Of a DNA stretch of 64,000 nt, positions 35,198 to 44,533 are shown one piece after another. The notes beneath the pieces are model-generated. The model did no database searches. It was given only the letters and a program-made list of their open reading frames with translations, and was not told where the DNA came from. The stretch spans positions 1 through 64,000 of the forward strand of contig CAZPPG010000013.1 in assembly GCA_964588385.1 (NCBI GenBank), given 5' to 3'. Made by a program: the position numbers and the translations under genes. The DNA is from JAHBWV01 sp964588385. GTDB taxonomy: Bacteria; Planctomycetota; Phycisphaerae; Phycisphaerales; UBA1924. Each line of letters starts with the position of its first letter. The stretch's first letter is position 1.

Positions 35198-36382
35198 TCA
35201 CCCGCCAGTGCCGCTTCCACCGGCCCCGCCGGCCAGCGCCTCGTTGGTCGGGAACCGTTTCAAGGCCGCCAGAAGCTGCTCGACCTGCACGTGCGGCGGC
35301 ATCGAAAGCATGCGCCGCCGCAGGGCCGTCGTTGTCTTGAGTTCCTGCTCTGGCGCAAGCAGGTGCTCCTTGCGCGTGCCGCTCGCAGCCAGATTGATCG
35401 CGGGAAACAGGCGACGCTCGGCGATCTTTCGATCGAGGATCAGTTCCATGTTTCCAGTGCCCTTGAACTCCTCAAAGATGACCTGATCCCCCTGCGATCC
35501 GGTATCGACGAGGCACGAGGCGAGGATCGTCAAGGAGCCGGCTTCCTCGGTGTTGCGCGCGGATCCGAAGATCTGCTTCGGGAGCTCCAGGGCCTTTGAG
35601 TCGATGCCACCGGACATGGTTCTCCCGCTGGACGCGTACTTGTTGGATCGATTGAACGAGCGGGCAAGCCGCGTGAGAGAGTCCATCACGACCACGACGT
35701 GACGTCCCGCCTCGACCATCCGACGGCAGCGTTCCATGCAGAAGAGACTGATACCGATATGGCGGGAGATATCGTGATCGTTGCTGGAGGCCAGAACAGA
35801 CGCACGCTTGGAATCAACTCCTTCAATGGATGCGAAGGTGCGCCGAAAGTCGGTCACCTCTTCCGGACGCTCATCAACCAGCAGCACAATGAGATCCACA
35901 TCGGGATGGTTCCGGAGGACCGCGATCGAGATGTCCTTGAGAAGCGTCGTCTTGCCCGCCTTCGGCGGCGAAACGATGAGCCCCCGCTGCCCGCGCCCGA
36001 TAGGGCAGAACAGATCAATAAGGCGGCAGGATGCGGGACATCCGGGGTATTCGAGCGTCAACCGGGGTTGCGGGTCAATCGACGTCAGCTCTTCGAACGG
36101 CTTGGAGGCGACGAGCGCGTCAGGGGGCCCCCCTTCCACGGATGTGACTGTCTGCACCATCGCACGCGCCGCTCGCGGGCCGGGTCGCCCCCGTCGGCGC
36201 TTTGAGCGCATCATCTCGACATCGGCCGTGAGCCGCAGACCCGACCGGAGCTTCAGACGCTCGATGATGGGAAGCGGGACGATCGGATCGCCGGGTGATT
36301 CGACGGGCCCGAAGTCTGACTGCTGGCGTAGGCGGCCGTCGCCACCCCTGGGCCAATCGAGAATGCCTGTCACGGTTTCCAT
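35198..36382 (-). CDS. rho: Transcription termination factor Rho, short N-terminus
   Basis: 394 residues. The ATPase core is intact: Walker A SPPKAGKTTLLKDI, Walker B V-V-V-V-M-D-S-L-T-R-L-A-R-S-F, Q-loop and R-loop regions (SGGIDSKALELPKQIFGSARN). Rho releases RNA from stalled polymerase. The N-terminal helical subdomain is absent, and the primary RNA-binding OB motif that reads GFGFLR in E. coli is G-D-G-R-L-R here, without its stacking Phe residues. The frame is open for 36 codons upstream, to a TGA at 36491-36493, with no ATG, GTG or TTG, so ATG 36382 is the only standard start. The gene is divergent from ptsI. Confidence 0.93.
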   Translation of the reverse strand: METVTGILDWPRGGDGRLRQQSDFGPVESPGDPIVPLPIIERLKLRSGLRLTADVEMMRSKRRRGRPGPRAARAMVQTVTSVEGGPPDALVASKPFEELTSIDPQPRLTLEYPGCPASCRLIDLFCPIGRGQRGLIVSPPKAGKTTLLKDISIAVLRNHPDVDLIVLLVDERPEEVTDFRRTFASIEGVDSKRASVLASSNDHDISRHIGISLFCMERCRRMVEAGRHVVVVMDSLTRLARSFNRSNKYASSGRTMSGGIDSKALELPKQIFGSARNTEEAGSLTILASCLVDTGSQGDQVIFEEFKGTGNMELILDRKIAERRLFPAINLAASGTRKEHLLAPEQELKTTTALRRRMLSMPPHVQVEQLLAALKRFPTNEALAGGAGGSGTGG

Positions 36383-36584
36383 GTATGGAACGATCCGCCG
36401 GGTCCGAGTGGCCCGGTTGGGGTGATCGATCTTGGGAGACGGACGGCCTTTGCCGACCCGAGGCGGCGCGTCGAAGCGGACGCACGCTCCTCAACAGCAC
36501 ACAGTATCGACATGACGGTAGGGTGTTGTCAAGCTCCGAGCGCAGATCGAACGGAATGGGTATGCTGGGCGTAGCAGGTGCGGC

Positions 36585-38462
36585 ATGGACCAGACAACGA
36601 TCCGCTACGATCCTGGGTCCGAGGTCGAGGGCAAGCCAACCGGCCCCGCCCGGTCGGAGCGCACGCCACGGATGGAAGTCCTTAAAGGCATCCCGGTCTC
36701 GCAGGGAATCGTCATCGGTCGGGCCTTCGTGCTCGATGCTGACACCCGCCACATCGGCCGCCATCACATCCAGCGCGACGCGGTTGACGCCGAGCTTGAG
36801 CGTCTGGATGTCGCATTGAGGCGGTCCCGTGAAGAACTTGCGGGTGTCTTCAAAGACGCCGAGACCGTCATGGGTGAAGAGGCGGCGAAGGTCTTCCTGT
36901 TTCATCAGGGCATGCTCGGCGACAAGTCACTTATCGGACCCATCCGAGCGATGATCGCCTCCAGCGCGGTCTCGGCGGAACACGCGGTGAGCCACGTTCT
37001 GGGCGAGTGGTCGGAGCGATTTGCACGAATGCCCGACATGGCATTCCGATCCAAAGTCAACGATCTGGAGGACCTGCAGGAACGAATTCTCACTCATCTC
37101 ACCGGCGAAAGGCGCTGTCAACTGGCGCAGGTTCCGGCTGGAACGATCGTGGTCGCGCGCGATCTCACCCCGACACAAGCAGTCTCGTTCGACCGCACCC
37201 GCGTCCTGGCGTTCGCCACGGATCTCGGCGGAAAGACCAGTCACACCGCGATCGTTGCCAGAGCACTGGGGACTCCCGCCGTCGTCGGCTGCCAGACCCT
37301 GACCCGCCTGGCGACCGATGGGGCCACCATTGTCGTCGACGGCGATCGCGGCGTGGTGGTTCTGGACCCAAATGAAGAGACGCTGGACGATTACAAGGCC
37401 GCGATCAAGAAGCGTCTGCGAGCCCGCGTGACTGTCGGCGACGATGCCCGGCTGCCCGCCTTTACGCTCGACAAGGTCCCCGTTCAGGTTCTGGGCAACA
37501 TCGAGTTCGCCGACGAGATCCCCGCGTTGCTGGAGCAGGGCGGAGAGGGTGTCGGGCTCTATCGAACCGAGTTCCTGTATCTGACCAGTCCAACTGAGCC
37601 AACGGAAGAAGACCACTTCGCGGCATATGCCCGCTGCGTCAAGCTGCTCAATGGCAAGCCCTTGGTGATCCGTACTGTGGACCTCGGCGCGGACAAGTAC
37701 ACCCAGGAGCGCACCGAGGTGCCGGAGCGAAATCCGTTCCTGGGGCTGCGATCGATTCGCTATTGCCTGCGATCGATCCCGATGTTCAAAACACAGCTCC
37801 GGGCGATTCTGCGCGCCTCCGCCCTCGGCCCCATCAAAGTGATGTTCCCACTCATCACGACCACCAATGAGCTGCGCCACGCAAAGCTCATCGTCCACGA
37901 TGTCATGGAGGATCTGGAGGAAGAAGGCATCCCATTTGATCGGGGGATCAAGATGGGCATGATGGTTGAGGTGCCGGCGGCAGCTCTCATGGCGGATACC
38001 TTCGCGCGCGAGGTGGATTTCTTCTCAATCGGGACAAATGACCTCATCCAGTACACGCTGGCGGTCGATCGCACCAACGAGCGCGTCGCGGGGATGTATA
38101 ACCCCCTCAATCCCGCGGTGTTGCGACTGATCCGGGACACGGTGCGGGCTGCCCGCCGCCACGATATCGATGTCTCACTGTGTGGCGAAGCGGGCGGCGA
38201 CCTTGAGATCTCGCTTTTGCTCATCGGCATGGGATTGCGTACTCTGTCTGTGACCGCTTCGGCGGTGGCGCCACTCAAGCGCCTCATTCGCGGGGTCTCT
38301 CTGACCCAGTGCGAGCGGCTGGCCCGCAAGGCCTTTTCGTTCGATTCCGATGTCCAGGTCGCGGCGTATCTCCGCGACCGGGCTCGAAAGATTGTCCCTG
38401 AGGCCTTCGACGGGCGTTCCGTTGATGACGCGGAGCCAGGAACGGGATCGGATCCCACCTGA
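36585..38462 (+). CDS. ptsI: PTS enzyme I (phosphoenolpyruvate-protein phosphotransferase)
   Basis: 625 residues from ATG 36585. An ATG at 36672 (MEVLKGIPVSQGIVIGRAF) begins where most enzyme I proteins do, so the first 29 residues may be an extension or a wrong start. The phospho-accepting His is His220 in G-G-K-T-S-H-T-A-I-V-A-R. PEP-binding elements are R-T-V-D-L-G-A-D-K, E-V-P-A-A and the catalytic Cys in SLCGEAGGD. It passes phosphate from PEP to HPr. No HPr, HPr kinase or sugar permease gene is nearby, so the role may be regulatory. Confidence 0.94.
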   Translation: MDQTTIRYDPGSEVEGKPTGPARSERTPRMEVLKGIPVSQGIVIGRAFVLDADTRHIGRHHIQRDAVDAELERLDVALRRSREELAGVFKDAETVMGEEAAKVFLFHQGMLGDKSLIGPIRAMIASSAVSAEHAVSHVLGEWSERFARMPDMAFRSKVNDLEDLQERILTHLTGERRCQLAQVPAGTIVVARDLTPTQAVSFDRTRVLAFATDLGGKTSHTAIVARALGTPAVVGCQTLTRLATDGATIVVDGDRGVVVLDPNEETLDDYKAAIKKRLRARVTVGDDARLPAFTLDKVPVQVLGNIEFADEIPALLEQGGEGVGLYRTEFLYLTSPTEPTEEDHFAAYARCVKLLNGKPLVIRTVDLGADKYTQERTEVPERNPFLGLRSIRYCLRSIPMFKTQLRAILRASALGPIKVMFPLITTTNELRHAKLIVHDVMEDLEEEGIPFDRGIKMGMMVEVPAAALMADTFAREVDFFSIGTNDLIQYTLAVDRTNERVAGMYNPLNPAVLRLIRDTVRAARRHDIDVSLCGEAGGDLEISLLLIGMGLRTLSVTASAVAPLKRLIRGVSLTQCERLARKAFSFDSDVQVAAYLRDRARKIVPEAFDGRSVDDAEPGTGSDPT

Positions 38463-38851
38463 CCGCTGCCGAAGGAAAGAAACACGGTCTCGGCGCCGCA
38501 ACGCGCGTCGGACCTGTCGAGCGGGCCGCCTCAACTCGCGCACCCATCCCTTCCGGGACGCGGACGCTGCGAGACGGGGCGACCGAGCCCCGACGAAACG
38601 CGGGCGTGAGCGCGAACCGCTCCGCACGATCGTCGGACCCGGATGCCGTGCATGCACGGCGGCCCACTGGATGGATCCTCCGCGATTCGGCGCCCGCCGC
38701 ACAGTGTGCGAGCACGAGCGCAGTGTCCACGAACAGCAAGATCATCAGGAATCGCCCGAGCGCTTGGCACGACGCCATGCTCGCCGGTCGCGACGCTCCC
38801 GAATCGTGATGCCCGGACCACGCGCCGCTCGCCGATAGGAAAGGTGAACGG
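38463..38851. other. 389-bp non-coding gap ahead of rne, with a 16-bp palindrome
   Basis: No convincing gene is seen between ptsI and the RNase E/G gene. GCCGTGCATGCACGGC at 38645-38660 is a perfect palindrome. The E. coli rne gene has a long 5' leader through which the enzyme controls its own mRNA. A long gap here would fit that, but no structure similarity was tested. Confidence 0.4.
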
Positions 38852-41413
38852 ATGCCCGATGCAAAGATGCTGATCAACTACGTGCCCGGCGAGGAATGCC
38901 GCGTCGCGATCGTTGAGGACGGCAAACTCGAAGAGTTCTACGCGGAACGGATGAGCGCGGTCAGCCGCGTTGGCAACATATACGTGGGCCGCGTGACAAA
39001 CGTGGAGCCCGCCATCCAGGCCGCATTCGTGGACTTTGGCGTTGGAGAGAACGGGTTCCTGCATGTCTCAGATCTGCACCCTCGTTACTTCCCGGGGGAG
39101 GACTCTGAGACGACGGAGCGAGTCGGAAAGAAGACGCCCCGGCGCGAGCGACCTCCCATCCAGGCCGCGTTGAAGAAGGGGATGGAGATCGCCGTGCAGG
39201 TGATCAAGGAGGGTGTGGGGACCAAGGGCCCGACGCTGACTTCCTACCTGTCAATTCCGGGCCGCTTCCTCGTGATGATGCCCCAGATGGACAAAGTCGG
39301 TGTGTCGCGCAAAGTCGAGGACGAGGACAAGCGCATCAAAATGCGCGAGATCCTGGATCAGCTCGAACTGCCCGAGGGCTTCGGATTCATCGTTCGTACG
39401 GCCGGCATGGAACGGACCAAGGCCGAACTCAAGCGGGACCTGGCATACCTCGCCCGTCTCTGGAAGGACATGGAGCGCCGGCGCGCCTCTGGCAACCGCC
39501 CTCGCCTCCTTTACTCCGAGAGCGACCTGCTGGTCCGATGCCTCCGCGACCTCCACACGACCGAGATGACCGAGGTCATCATCGACAACGAGCTCGCGCT
39601 CAAGCGCGCGAGCCAGTTCCTGAAGATCGTTGCCCCGCGAGGCGGCGCGAAGCTCAAACGCTACGCGGGCAAGACACCCATCTACCACGCCTTCGGCGTC
39701 GAGCAGCAGATCGCCATGATGCACTCGCGGGAGGTCCCGCTCCCCTCAGGCGGCCGGCTCGTCATCGACGAGACCGAGGCGCTCGTCGCGATCGACGTGA
39801 ACTCCGGCAAGATGCGCGACGCGCGGGATGCGGAAACCAACGCGTACCGCGCCAATCTTGAAGCAATCGACGAGATCTGCCGGCAGATCCGCCTCCGCGA
39901 CGTGGGCGGCCTCATCATCAACGACCTCATCGACATGCGCGACCTGAAGCGCCGTCGTGACATCGAGACGCGGATCAAGGATCGTCTGAAGCGAGATCGG
40001 GCTCGCACAACCGTCCTCCAGATCAGCGCCTTCGGCATCCTCGAGATGACCCGGCAGCGCAATCGCGCCAGCCATGAGAGCCAGCACTTTGCCGACTGTC
40101 CCACCTGCCATGGACGCGGCTTGATCCAGCGACCGGGCTCGGTCGCGGCCGATGCGCTGCGTGAACTTGCGGCGATGCTCGACCATGACCGCGTGACCAA
40201 GATCGAGATGGTCGTCAGCCCCCGCGTCGCTGGCGAGTTGCTCTCATCTCGTCGCCGCGCGCTCTCCCGAGTCGAGCGAACCAGCGGAAAGCAAGTCGAA
40301 GTCCGAGTCAGCGAGGCGGTGCCTCTGGATCGCGTGACCTTCTACGCATATGACGCCGCCGGCGCCGATGTGGAGGTCGGAACACTCCTGCACCAGAAGC
40401 GGAATCCCCAGATCGAAGACTGGATGGACGAGGCCCCGATCGCCGGCGAAGTCGACATCTGGGACGACGAGACAGAAAAGACTGACGAGTCCACCGAACC
40501 GGACTACGAGCCCACAGCGATGGAGCTGGAAGGACCCGGATCCGGCCTGTCTTCCGCCGAAGCGGGCGCGCCCGCCGAGGCCCAGACCGAGGACGACCAG
40601 GGTGAACGCAGGGGCAAGCGTCGTCGTCGCCGTGGCGGTCGGGGTCGAGGGCGGGATGGAGATGAAGCCAGACCCGACTCGAGCGCCCCGCGCCCACAGC
40701 GGCGCGCTCCAGACGGCACGGGAGATAGAGAATCACCGCGGCCGGAGTTGCCGATCAATAACGAGGACGCGCCAATCGCCGGCGAAGACCCAGGCGCAGG
40801 CCCGGATCAACGCGAGAACGGCTCGGGCTCCTCGGAAGATGGCGGCACCAGAAAGCGCCGGCGGCGGAGGCGGCGCGGCGGGCGAGGTCGCGGGGCGGGT
40901 GCAGACGGTGGCGCGAGCGCCGTTCAGGATGATTCGAGCGGCGAGAGTCGCGATCAGCCGACGTCAGAGCAGAGGCTCGCAGGCGATCACGGACCCGCTC
41001 AGCAGGCGCCGCGGGAAGCGGATGAAGACTCGGGAGATTCCGGCGAGACCGAAAGCTCGCACGGTGAGGGACCGGAGGGCGGAGAAGGCGAAAGCGGAAC
41101 GGGCAATGGACGCAAGCGTCGTCGTCGTCGCCGCCGAGGTGGGCGAGGTCGAGGACGTGAGGGCGCTGAAGGTGGGGCGCCAACGCCTCATGGAGGGTCG
41201 AGTCCGAACGGAAAGGCTGCCCCGAACGGATCGCGTTCCGAACCTCGGAACGAGCCCGCCCCACGATCGCAAGCGACATCACGTCCGCCTGCCGAGACGC
41301 CGAAGCCGTTTCAGCCGGGTCCTCAGGCCAAGGAAGCCGGAAAGCCGAGAACGCTGTACGCCACTCGGCGCAAGCTTTCGCCAAGCGAGAAGCGCGCCCT
41401 CGGACCGGAGTGA
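38852..41413 (+). CDS. rne: Ribonuclease E/G with long Arg/Gly- and acid-rich C-terminal tail
   Basis: 853 residues. The catalytic half (~1-530) has an S1 domain (VGNIYVGRVTNVEPAIQAAF), the DNase I-like Asp residues in A-I-D-V-N-S-G-K and I-N-D-L-I-D-M, and the zinc-link C-P-T-C-H-G-R-G. The tail (~540-830) is disordered-looking, alternating acidic/Gly stretches with three basic modules of the form (K)RRRRR-GGRGRG. It ends with KPRTLYATRRKLSPSEKRA. RNase E/G cuts single-stranded RNA 5' of AU-rich sites in mRNA decay and rRNA processing. The tail could bind RNA or scaffold a degradosome. The ATG has GGAAAGG upstream. dxr follows after 9 bp. Confidence 0.93.
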   Translation: MPDAKMLINYVPGEECRVAIVEDGKLEEFYAERMSAVSRVGNIYVGRVTNVEPAIQAAFVDFGVGENGFLHVSDLHPRYFPGEDSETTERVGKKTPRRERPPIQAALKKGMEIAVQVIKEGVGTKGPTLTSYLSIPGRFLVMMPQMDKVGVSRKVEDEDKRIKMREILDQLELPEGFGFIVRTAGMERTKAELKRDLAYLARLWKDMERRRASGNRPRLLYSESDLLVRCLRDLHTTEMTEVIIDNELALKRASQFLKIVAPRGGAKLKRYAGKTPIYHAFGVEQQIAMMHSREVPLPSGGRLVIDETEALVAIDVNSGKMRDARDAETNAYRANLEAIDEICRQIRLRDVGGLIINDLIDMRDLKRRRDIETRIKDRLKRDRARTTVLQISAFGILEMTRQRNRASHESQHFADCPTCHGRGLIQRPGSVAADALRELAAMLDHDRVTKIEMVVSPRVAGELLSSRRRALSRVERTSGKQVEVRVSEAVPLDRVTFYAYDAAGADVEVGTLLHQKRNPQIEDWMDEAPIAGEVDIWDDETEKTDESTEPDYEPTAMELEGPGSGLSSAEAGAPAEAQTEDDQGERRGKRRRRRGGRGRGRDGDEARPDSSAPRPQRRAPDGTGDRESPRPELPINNEDAPIAGEDPGAGPDQRENGSGSSEDGGTRKRRRRRRRGGRGRGAGADGGASAVQDDSSGESRDQPTSEQRLAGDHGPAQQAPREADEDSGDSGETESSHGEGPEGGEGESGTGNGRKRRRRRRRGGRGRGREGAEGGAPTPHGGSSPNGKAAPNGSRSEPRNEPAPRSQATSRPPAETPKPFQPGPQAKEAGKPRTLYATRRKLSPSEKRALGPE
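40614..41155 (+). repeat. Three Arg/Gly-rich modules in the RNase E/G tail
   Basis: Near-identical basic modules are encoded at about 40614-40655 (GKRRRRRGGRGRGRD), 40850-40895 (RKRRRRRRRGGRGRGAG) and 41107-41155 (RKRRRRRRRGGRGRGRE). Each is followed by acidic, Gly/Ala-rich spacers of about 200 bp. They look like internal duplications. Confidence 0.8.
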
Positions 41414-41422
41414 GCAAACGCC

Positions 41423-42715
41423 ATGTCCCCCTTGACGCCGAGCAGAGCCATTGCACGATCGCCCGAGATCGTGCGCCGTGTCATCGTCCTCGGATCGACC
41501 GGCTCGATCGGCACGCAAACACTTGAAGTCATTGAGCATCTGAACCGTCTTCACGCGGCCGGGCGCTGCGCGACTCGGTACGAGATCGTCGGCCTGGCTG
41601 CCGGGCGCAACGCGGGCCTGCTCGCCGACCAGGCGCTGAAGTACGGTGTCCGTGATGTGGCCCTCACCGACCCAAGCGAGATGGGCGCGACGCCGGCCCT
41701 CGACGCGGACCTCCGCACGCGCTGCGGTGCCGACGCCGCCCAGCGCCTGATTCGTGACGTGAACTGCGACGTCGTCGTGGCTGCCATCGTCGGCATCGCG
41801 GGGCTTCCCGCAACGCTCGACGCTGTGAGGCTGGGCCGAGTGATCGCTCTCGCGAACAAGGAAACGCTGGTTGCCGCCGGAGCGATTGTGATCCCAGAAG
41901 CGATCCGGCACGGGTCGCGGCTGCTCCCCGTGGATAGCGAGCATGCCGCTCTCTGGCAGTGCCTTTCGTCCGTCGCCAATCCAGGATCGTGTCCGCCCAT
42001 GGCGCTTCCTGCGTGCGTTTCGCGTGTGATCCTGACCGCATCGGGAGGGCCGTTCCGGGAGTTGCCAATCGCACAGATGCACAAGGCGACACCCGAGATG
42101 GCCCTGAAGCACCCGACCTGGGCCATGGGCGCGAAGGTAACGATCGATTGCGCATCGCTGATGAACAAGGCCCTTGAGCTCATCGAAGCCCACTGGCTGT
42201 TCGATGTGCCGTCGTCCAAGCTCACCGCGATCATTCATCCCCAGTCGATTGTGCACGCGCTCGCCGAGATGACCGATGGCTCGCTTCTGGCACAGATGGC
42301 TTCACCCGACATGCGTTTGCCGATCCAGCAATCCCTCTCGCATCCGGACCGGCTGGAGGGCGCTTCCCGCCGACTCGATCTGAGCACACTCTCCCGGCTC
42401 GAGTTCTTTGCTCCCGACAGTGAACGATTCCCGGCGCTCGAGCTTGCCTCCCGCGCTATCGACGCGGGGGGCACCGCGGGCGCGATCCTCAACGCCGCCA
42501 ACGAAGTCGCCGTCAGAGCATTCCTGGATCGCCGGATCGATTTCGGCATGATCCCTCGACTGGTCGCGGACGCGATGGACGCGATCTGCCCGCGACCCAT
42601 AGCCTCTCTTGAAGATGTCATGCATGCGGACGCCGAGGCTCGTCGGTACGCCAGCGCACGCCTCGACGCATCAGCGCTCTCGGGCGCTCGACCTTCGGTC
42701 CGACTAGGGAGCTGA
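41423..42715 (+). CDS. dxr: 1-deoxy-D-xylulose 5-phosphate reductoisomerase
   Basis: 430 residues. Dxr makes MEP from DXP, the committed step of the non-mevalonate isoprenoid pathway. The NADPH-binding G-S-T-G-S-I-G-T, A-N-K-E-T-L-V-A-A-G, metal-site V-D-S-E-H-A-A and the flexible loop/His region (ASGGPFRELP, HPTWAMGAKVTIDCASLMNK) are all present. The C-terminal ~30 residues extend beyond the usual end. It lies 9 bp after rne and 11 bp before the first GT41 gene. Confidence 0.96.
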   Translation: MSPLTPSRAIARSPEIVRRVIVLGSTGSIGTQTLEVIEHLNRLHAAGRCATRYEIVGLAAGRNAGLLADQALKYGVRDVALTDPSEMGATPALDADLRTRCGADAAQRLIRDVNCDVVVAAIVGIAGLPATLDAVRLGRVIALANKETLVAAGAIVIPEAIRHGSRLLPVDSEHAALWQCLSSVANPGSCPPMALPACVSRVILTASGGPFRELPIAQMHKATPEMALKHPTWAMGAKVTIDCASLMNKALELIEAHWLFDVPSSKLTAIIHPQSIVHALAEMTDGSLLAQMASPDMRLPIQQSLSHPDRLEGASRRLDLSTLSRLEFFAPDSERFPALELASRAIDAGGTAGAILNAANEVAVRAFLDRRIDFGMIPRLVADAMDAICPRPIASLEDVMHADAEARRYASARLDASALSGARPSVRLGS

Positions 42716-42726
42716 CTTTCGCCGCC

Positions 42727-44514
42727 ATGTCACAGATCAAGTCCATGTTCGAGCAGGCGACTGTCATGTACCGGTCCGGACAGCGCGCGGAGGCCATTGC
42801 TCAGATGGAGCGTATCGCGCAGCGCGAACCCCGGCACCCCGCGATCTCGCACGCGCTCGCGTCCATGCTCGCAGAGACCGGACAGCTTGAACGGGCTCTC
42901 TATTACGCTCAGGTCGCCGCAGGAAGCTCGCCCAAGCTGCCGCACCCTCATCAGCTCGTCGCGACCATCCTCGCCTCGCTCAACCGCATGCCCGAAGCGG
43001 AGGCCGCCGCTCGAAAGTCACTCGCGCTGGATCCCGGTTCCCTGGGCGCTCTCAACACGCTTGGCGTCATCCTGGCTGAGACCGGTCGCAAGGCCGAGGC
43101 CGCGGAAGTGCTTCATCGCGCGATGACGCTTTATCCAGATCGCTACGAAGCCGCCGCGAACTACGCGCGGCTTCTCGTCGAACTCGGACGCGCAGAAGAA
43201 GCCGTTGCCGTGGCCGCTCGCGCGGTCTCCGCCTGCCCACACGACATGGCCATCGCTTCCGCCAGAGCGTTCATCCTGAACTACCCGTCGGGCGTCGACC
43301 CTCGCGAGATCTTTCGCCAACACGTGGCCTTCGGCACGCAGCTCGCCAGCGCTGTCGCCGGTCTCATGCGCGAGATCGATGCGCCGCCGGCGGCTCGGAT
43401 GGATCCGGAAGGGCGAATCGTCATCGGATACCTCTCCTCGGATCTGCGTACGCATTCCGTGCTCTCGTTCGTTGAGCATCTCATTGAACGACACGATCGC
43501 CATCGCTTCCGCGTCAATCTGTACTTCACCCACCCTGCTCCCGACGCTCGCACCGAGCGGTGCAAGCTCTCCGCAGACTTGTTTCGCCACGTCCATCAAC
43601 TCGACGACCTCTCACTCGCGCGACAGATCCGTGCCGACCGCGTCGACATTCTCGTTGACCTCAATGGACTCTCCGCACACAACCGCGCAGGCGTCCTGGC
43701 CCTCCGACCCGCGCCGATTCAGCTCTCCTACTGCGGCTATTGCAACACCACCGGCCTGGATGCGATCGACGCGCGCGTCGTCGATCGGATCACGGACCCT
43801 CCCGGCCCAGAAGCAGACGCACTGTCGGTCGAGCGCCTCCTGCGGCTCGATCGTTGCTTTCTCTGCTACCGGCCACCGCACGATGCGCCGACTCCGCACC
43901 TTGAGTGCGAGTCCGATTCGCCTGATTCCATCTGTTTCGGATCATTCAATGCGCCCGCAAAGATCAGCACGTTGACACTTGATCTCTGGTGCGCCGTGCT
44001 CCGGGCCGAGACGCGAGCCAGGTTCCTCATCAAGGGTGTGGGGCTGGAGCATGACGCGGCGCGAGCCCACCTCACAGCTCGGTTCGCCGCGAACGGCGTG
44101 GATGCCTCCCGAGTCACGCTTCTGGGACCCACCGCATCAGCACGCGAGCATCTGGCCCTTTACAACCGCGTCCACGTAGCGCTCGACACAACTCCATACG
44201 CGGGCACCACCACCACGTGTGAGGCCCTCTGGATGGGTGTGCCCGTGGTCTCACTCCGCGGCAGTGTCCATGCCTCGCGAGTCGGCGCTTCACTCCTCCA
44301 AGCGTGCGGCCGCCAACAGTGGGTCGCTGAGTCTCCGTCAGAGTTCGCAGAGATCGCACTGGAACTCGGTCGGGATCTGCCGCGACTCCGAGAGCTTCGC
44401 TCCATACTTCGCGAGGAGGTAAGGCGGTCCTCTCTGTGTGACGAGGCCATGCACACGCTCGCGATGGAGAACGCATACCTCTCACTCATGCAGGCACGTG
44501 ACGGCGGCCGATGA
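42727..44514 (+). CDS. TPR-containing O-GlcNAc transferase-like protein (GT41), copy 1
   Basis: 595 residues. The N-terminal third has TPR repeats (YRSGQRAEAIAQMERIAQRE, ALASMLAETGQLERALYYAQ and on). The C-terminal catalytic region follows human OGT/plant SPINDLY order: I-G-Y-L-S-S-D-L-R-T-H-S with a conserved His, PAPIQLSYCGYCNTTGL, the UDP-site Lys in F-N-A-P-A-K-I-S, then T-T-T-T-C-E-A-L-W-M-G-V-P-V-V. Such enzymes move GlcNAc (or fucose) from a nucleotide sugar to Ser/Thr, so cytoplasmic protein glycosylation is likely. It is followed 19 bp later by a paralogue. Confidence 0.85.
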   Translation: MSQIKSMFEQATVMYRSGQRAEAIAQMERIAQREPRHPAISHALASMLAETGQLERALYYAQVAAGSSPKLPHPHQLVATILASLNRMPEAEAAARKSLALDPGSLGALNTLGVILAETGRKAEAAEVLHRAMTLYPDRYEAAANYARLLVELGRAEEAVAVAARAVSACPHDMAIASARAFILNYPSGVDPREIFRQHVAFGTQLASAVAGLMREIDAPPAARMDPEGRIVIGYLSSDLRTHSVLSFVEHLIERHDRHRFRVNLYFTHPAPDARTERCKLSADLFRHVHQLDDLSLARQIRADRVDILVDLNGLSAHNRAGVLALRPAPIQLSYCGYCNTTGLDAIDARVVDRITDPPGPEADALSVERLLRLDRCFLCYRPPHDAPTPHLECESDSPDSICFGSFNAPAKISTLTLDLWCAVLRAETRARFLIKGVGLEHDAARAHLTARFAANGVDASRVTLLGPTASAREHLALYNRVHVALDTTPYAGTTTTCEALWMGVPVVSLRGSVHASRVGASLLQACGRQQWVAESPSEFAEIALELGRDLPRLRELRSILREEVRRSSLCDEAMHTLAMENAYLSLMQARDGGR

Positions 44515-44533
44515 CCGTCGGGAGGAAGCCCAA

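Noticed and set aside
40614..41155. RNase E/G tail repeats as an insertion
   Set aside because: In frame with the protein and similar to tails of other RNase E proteins.
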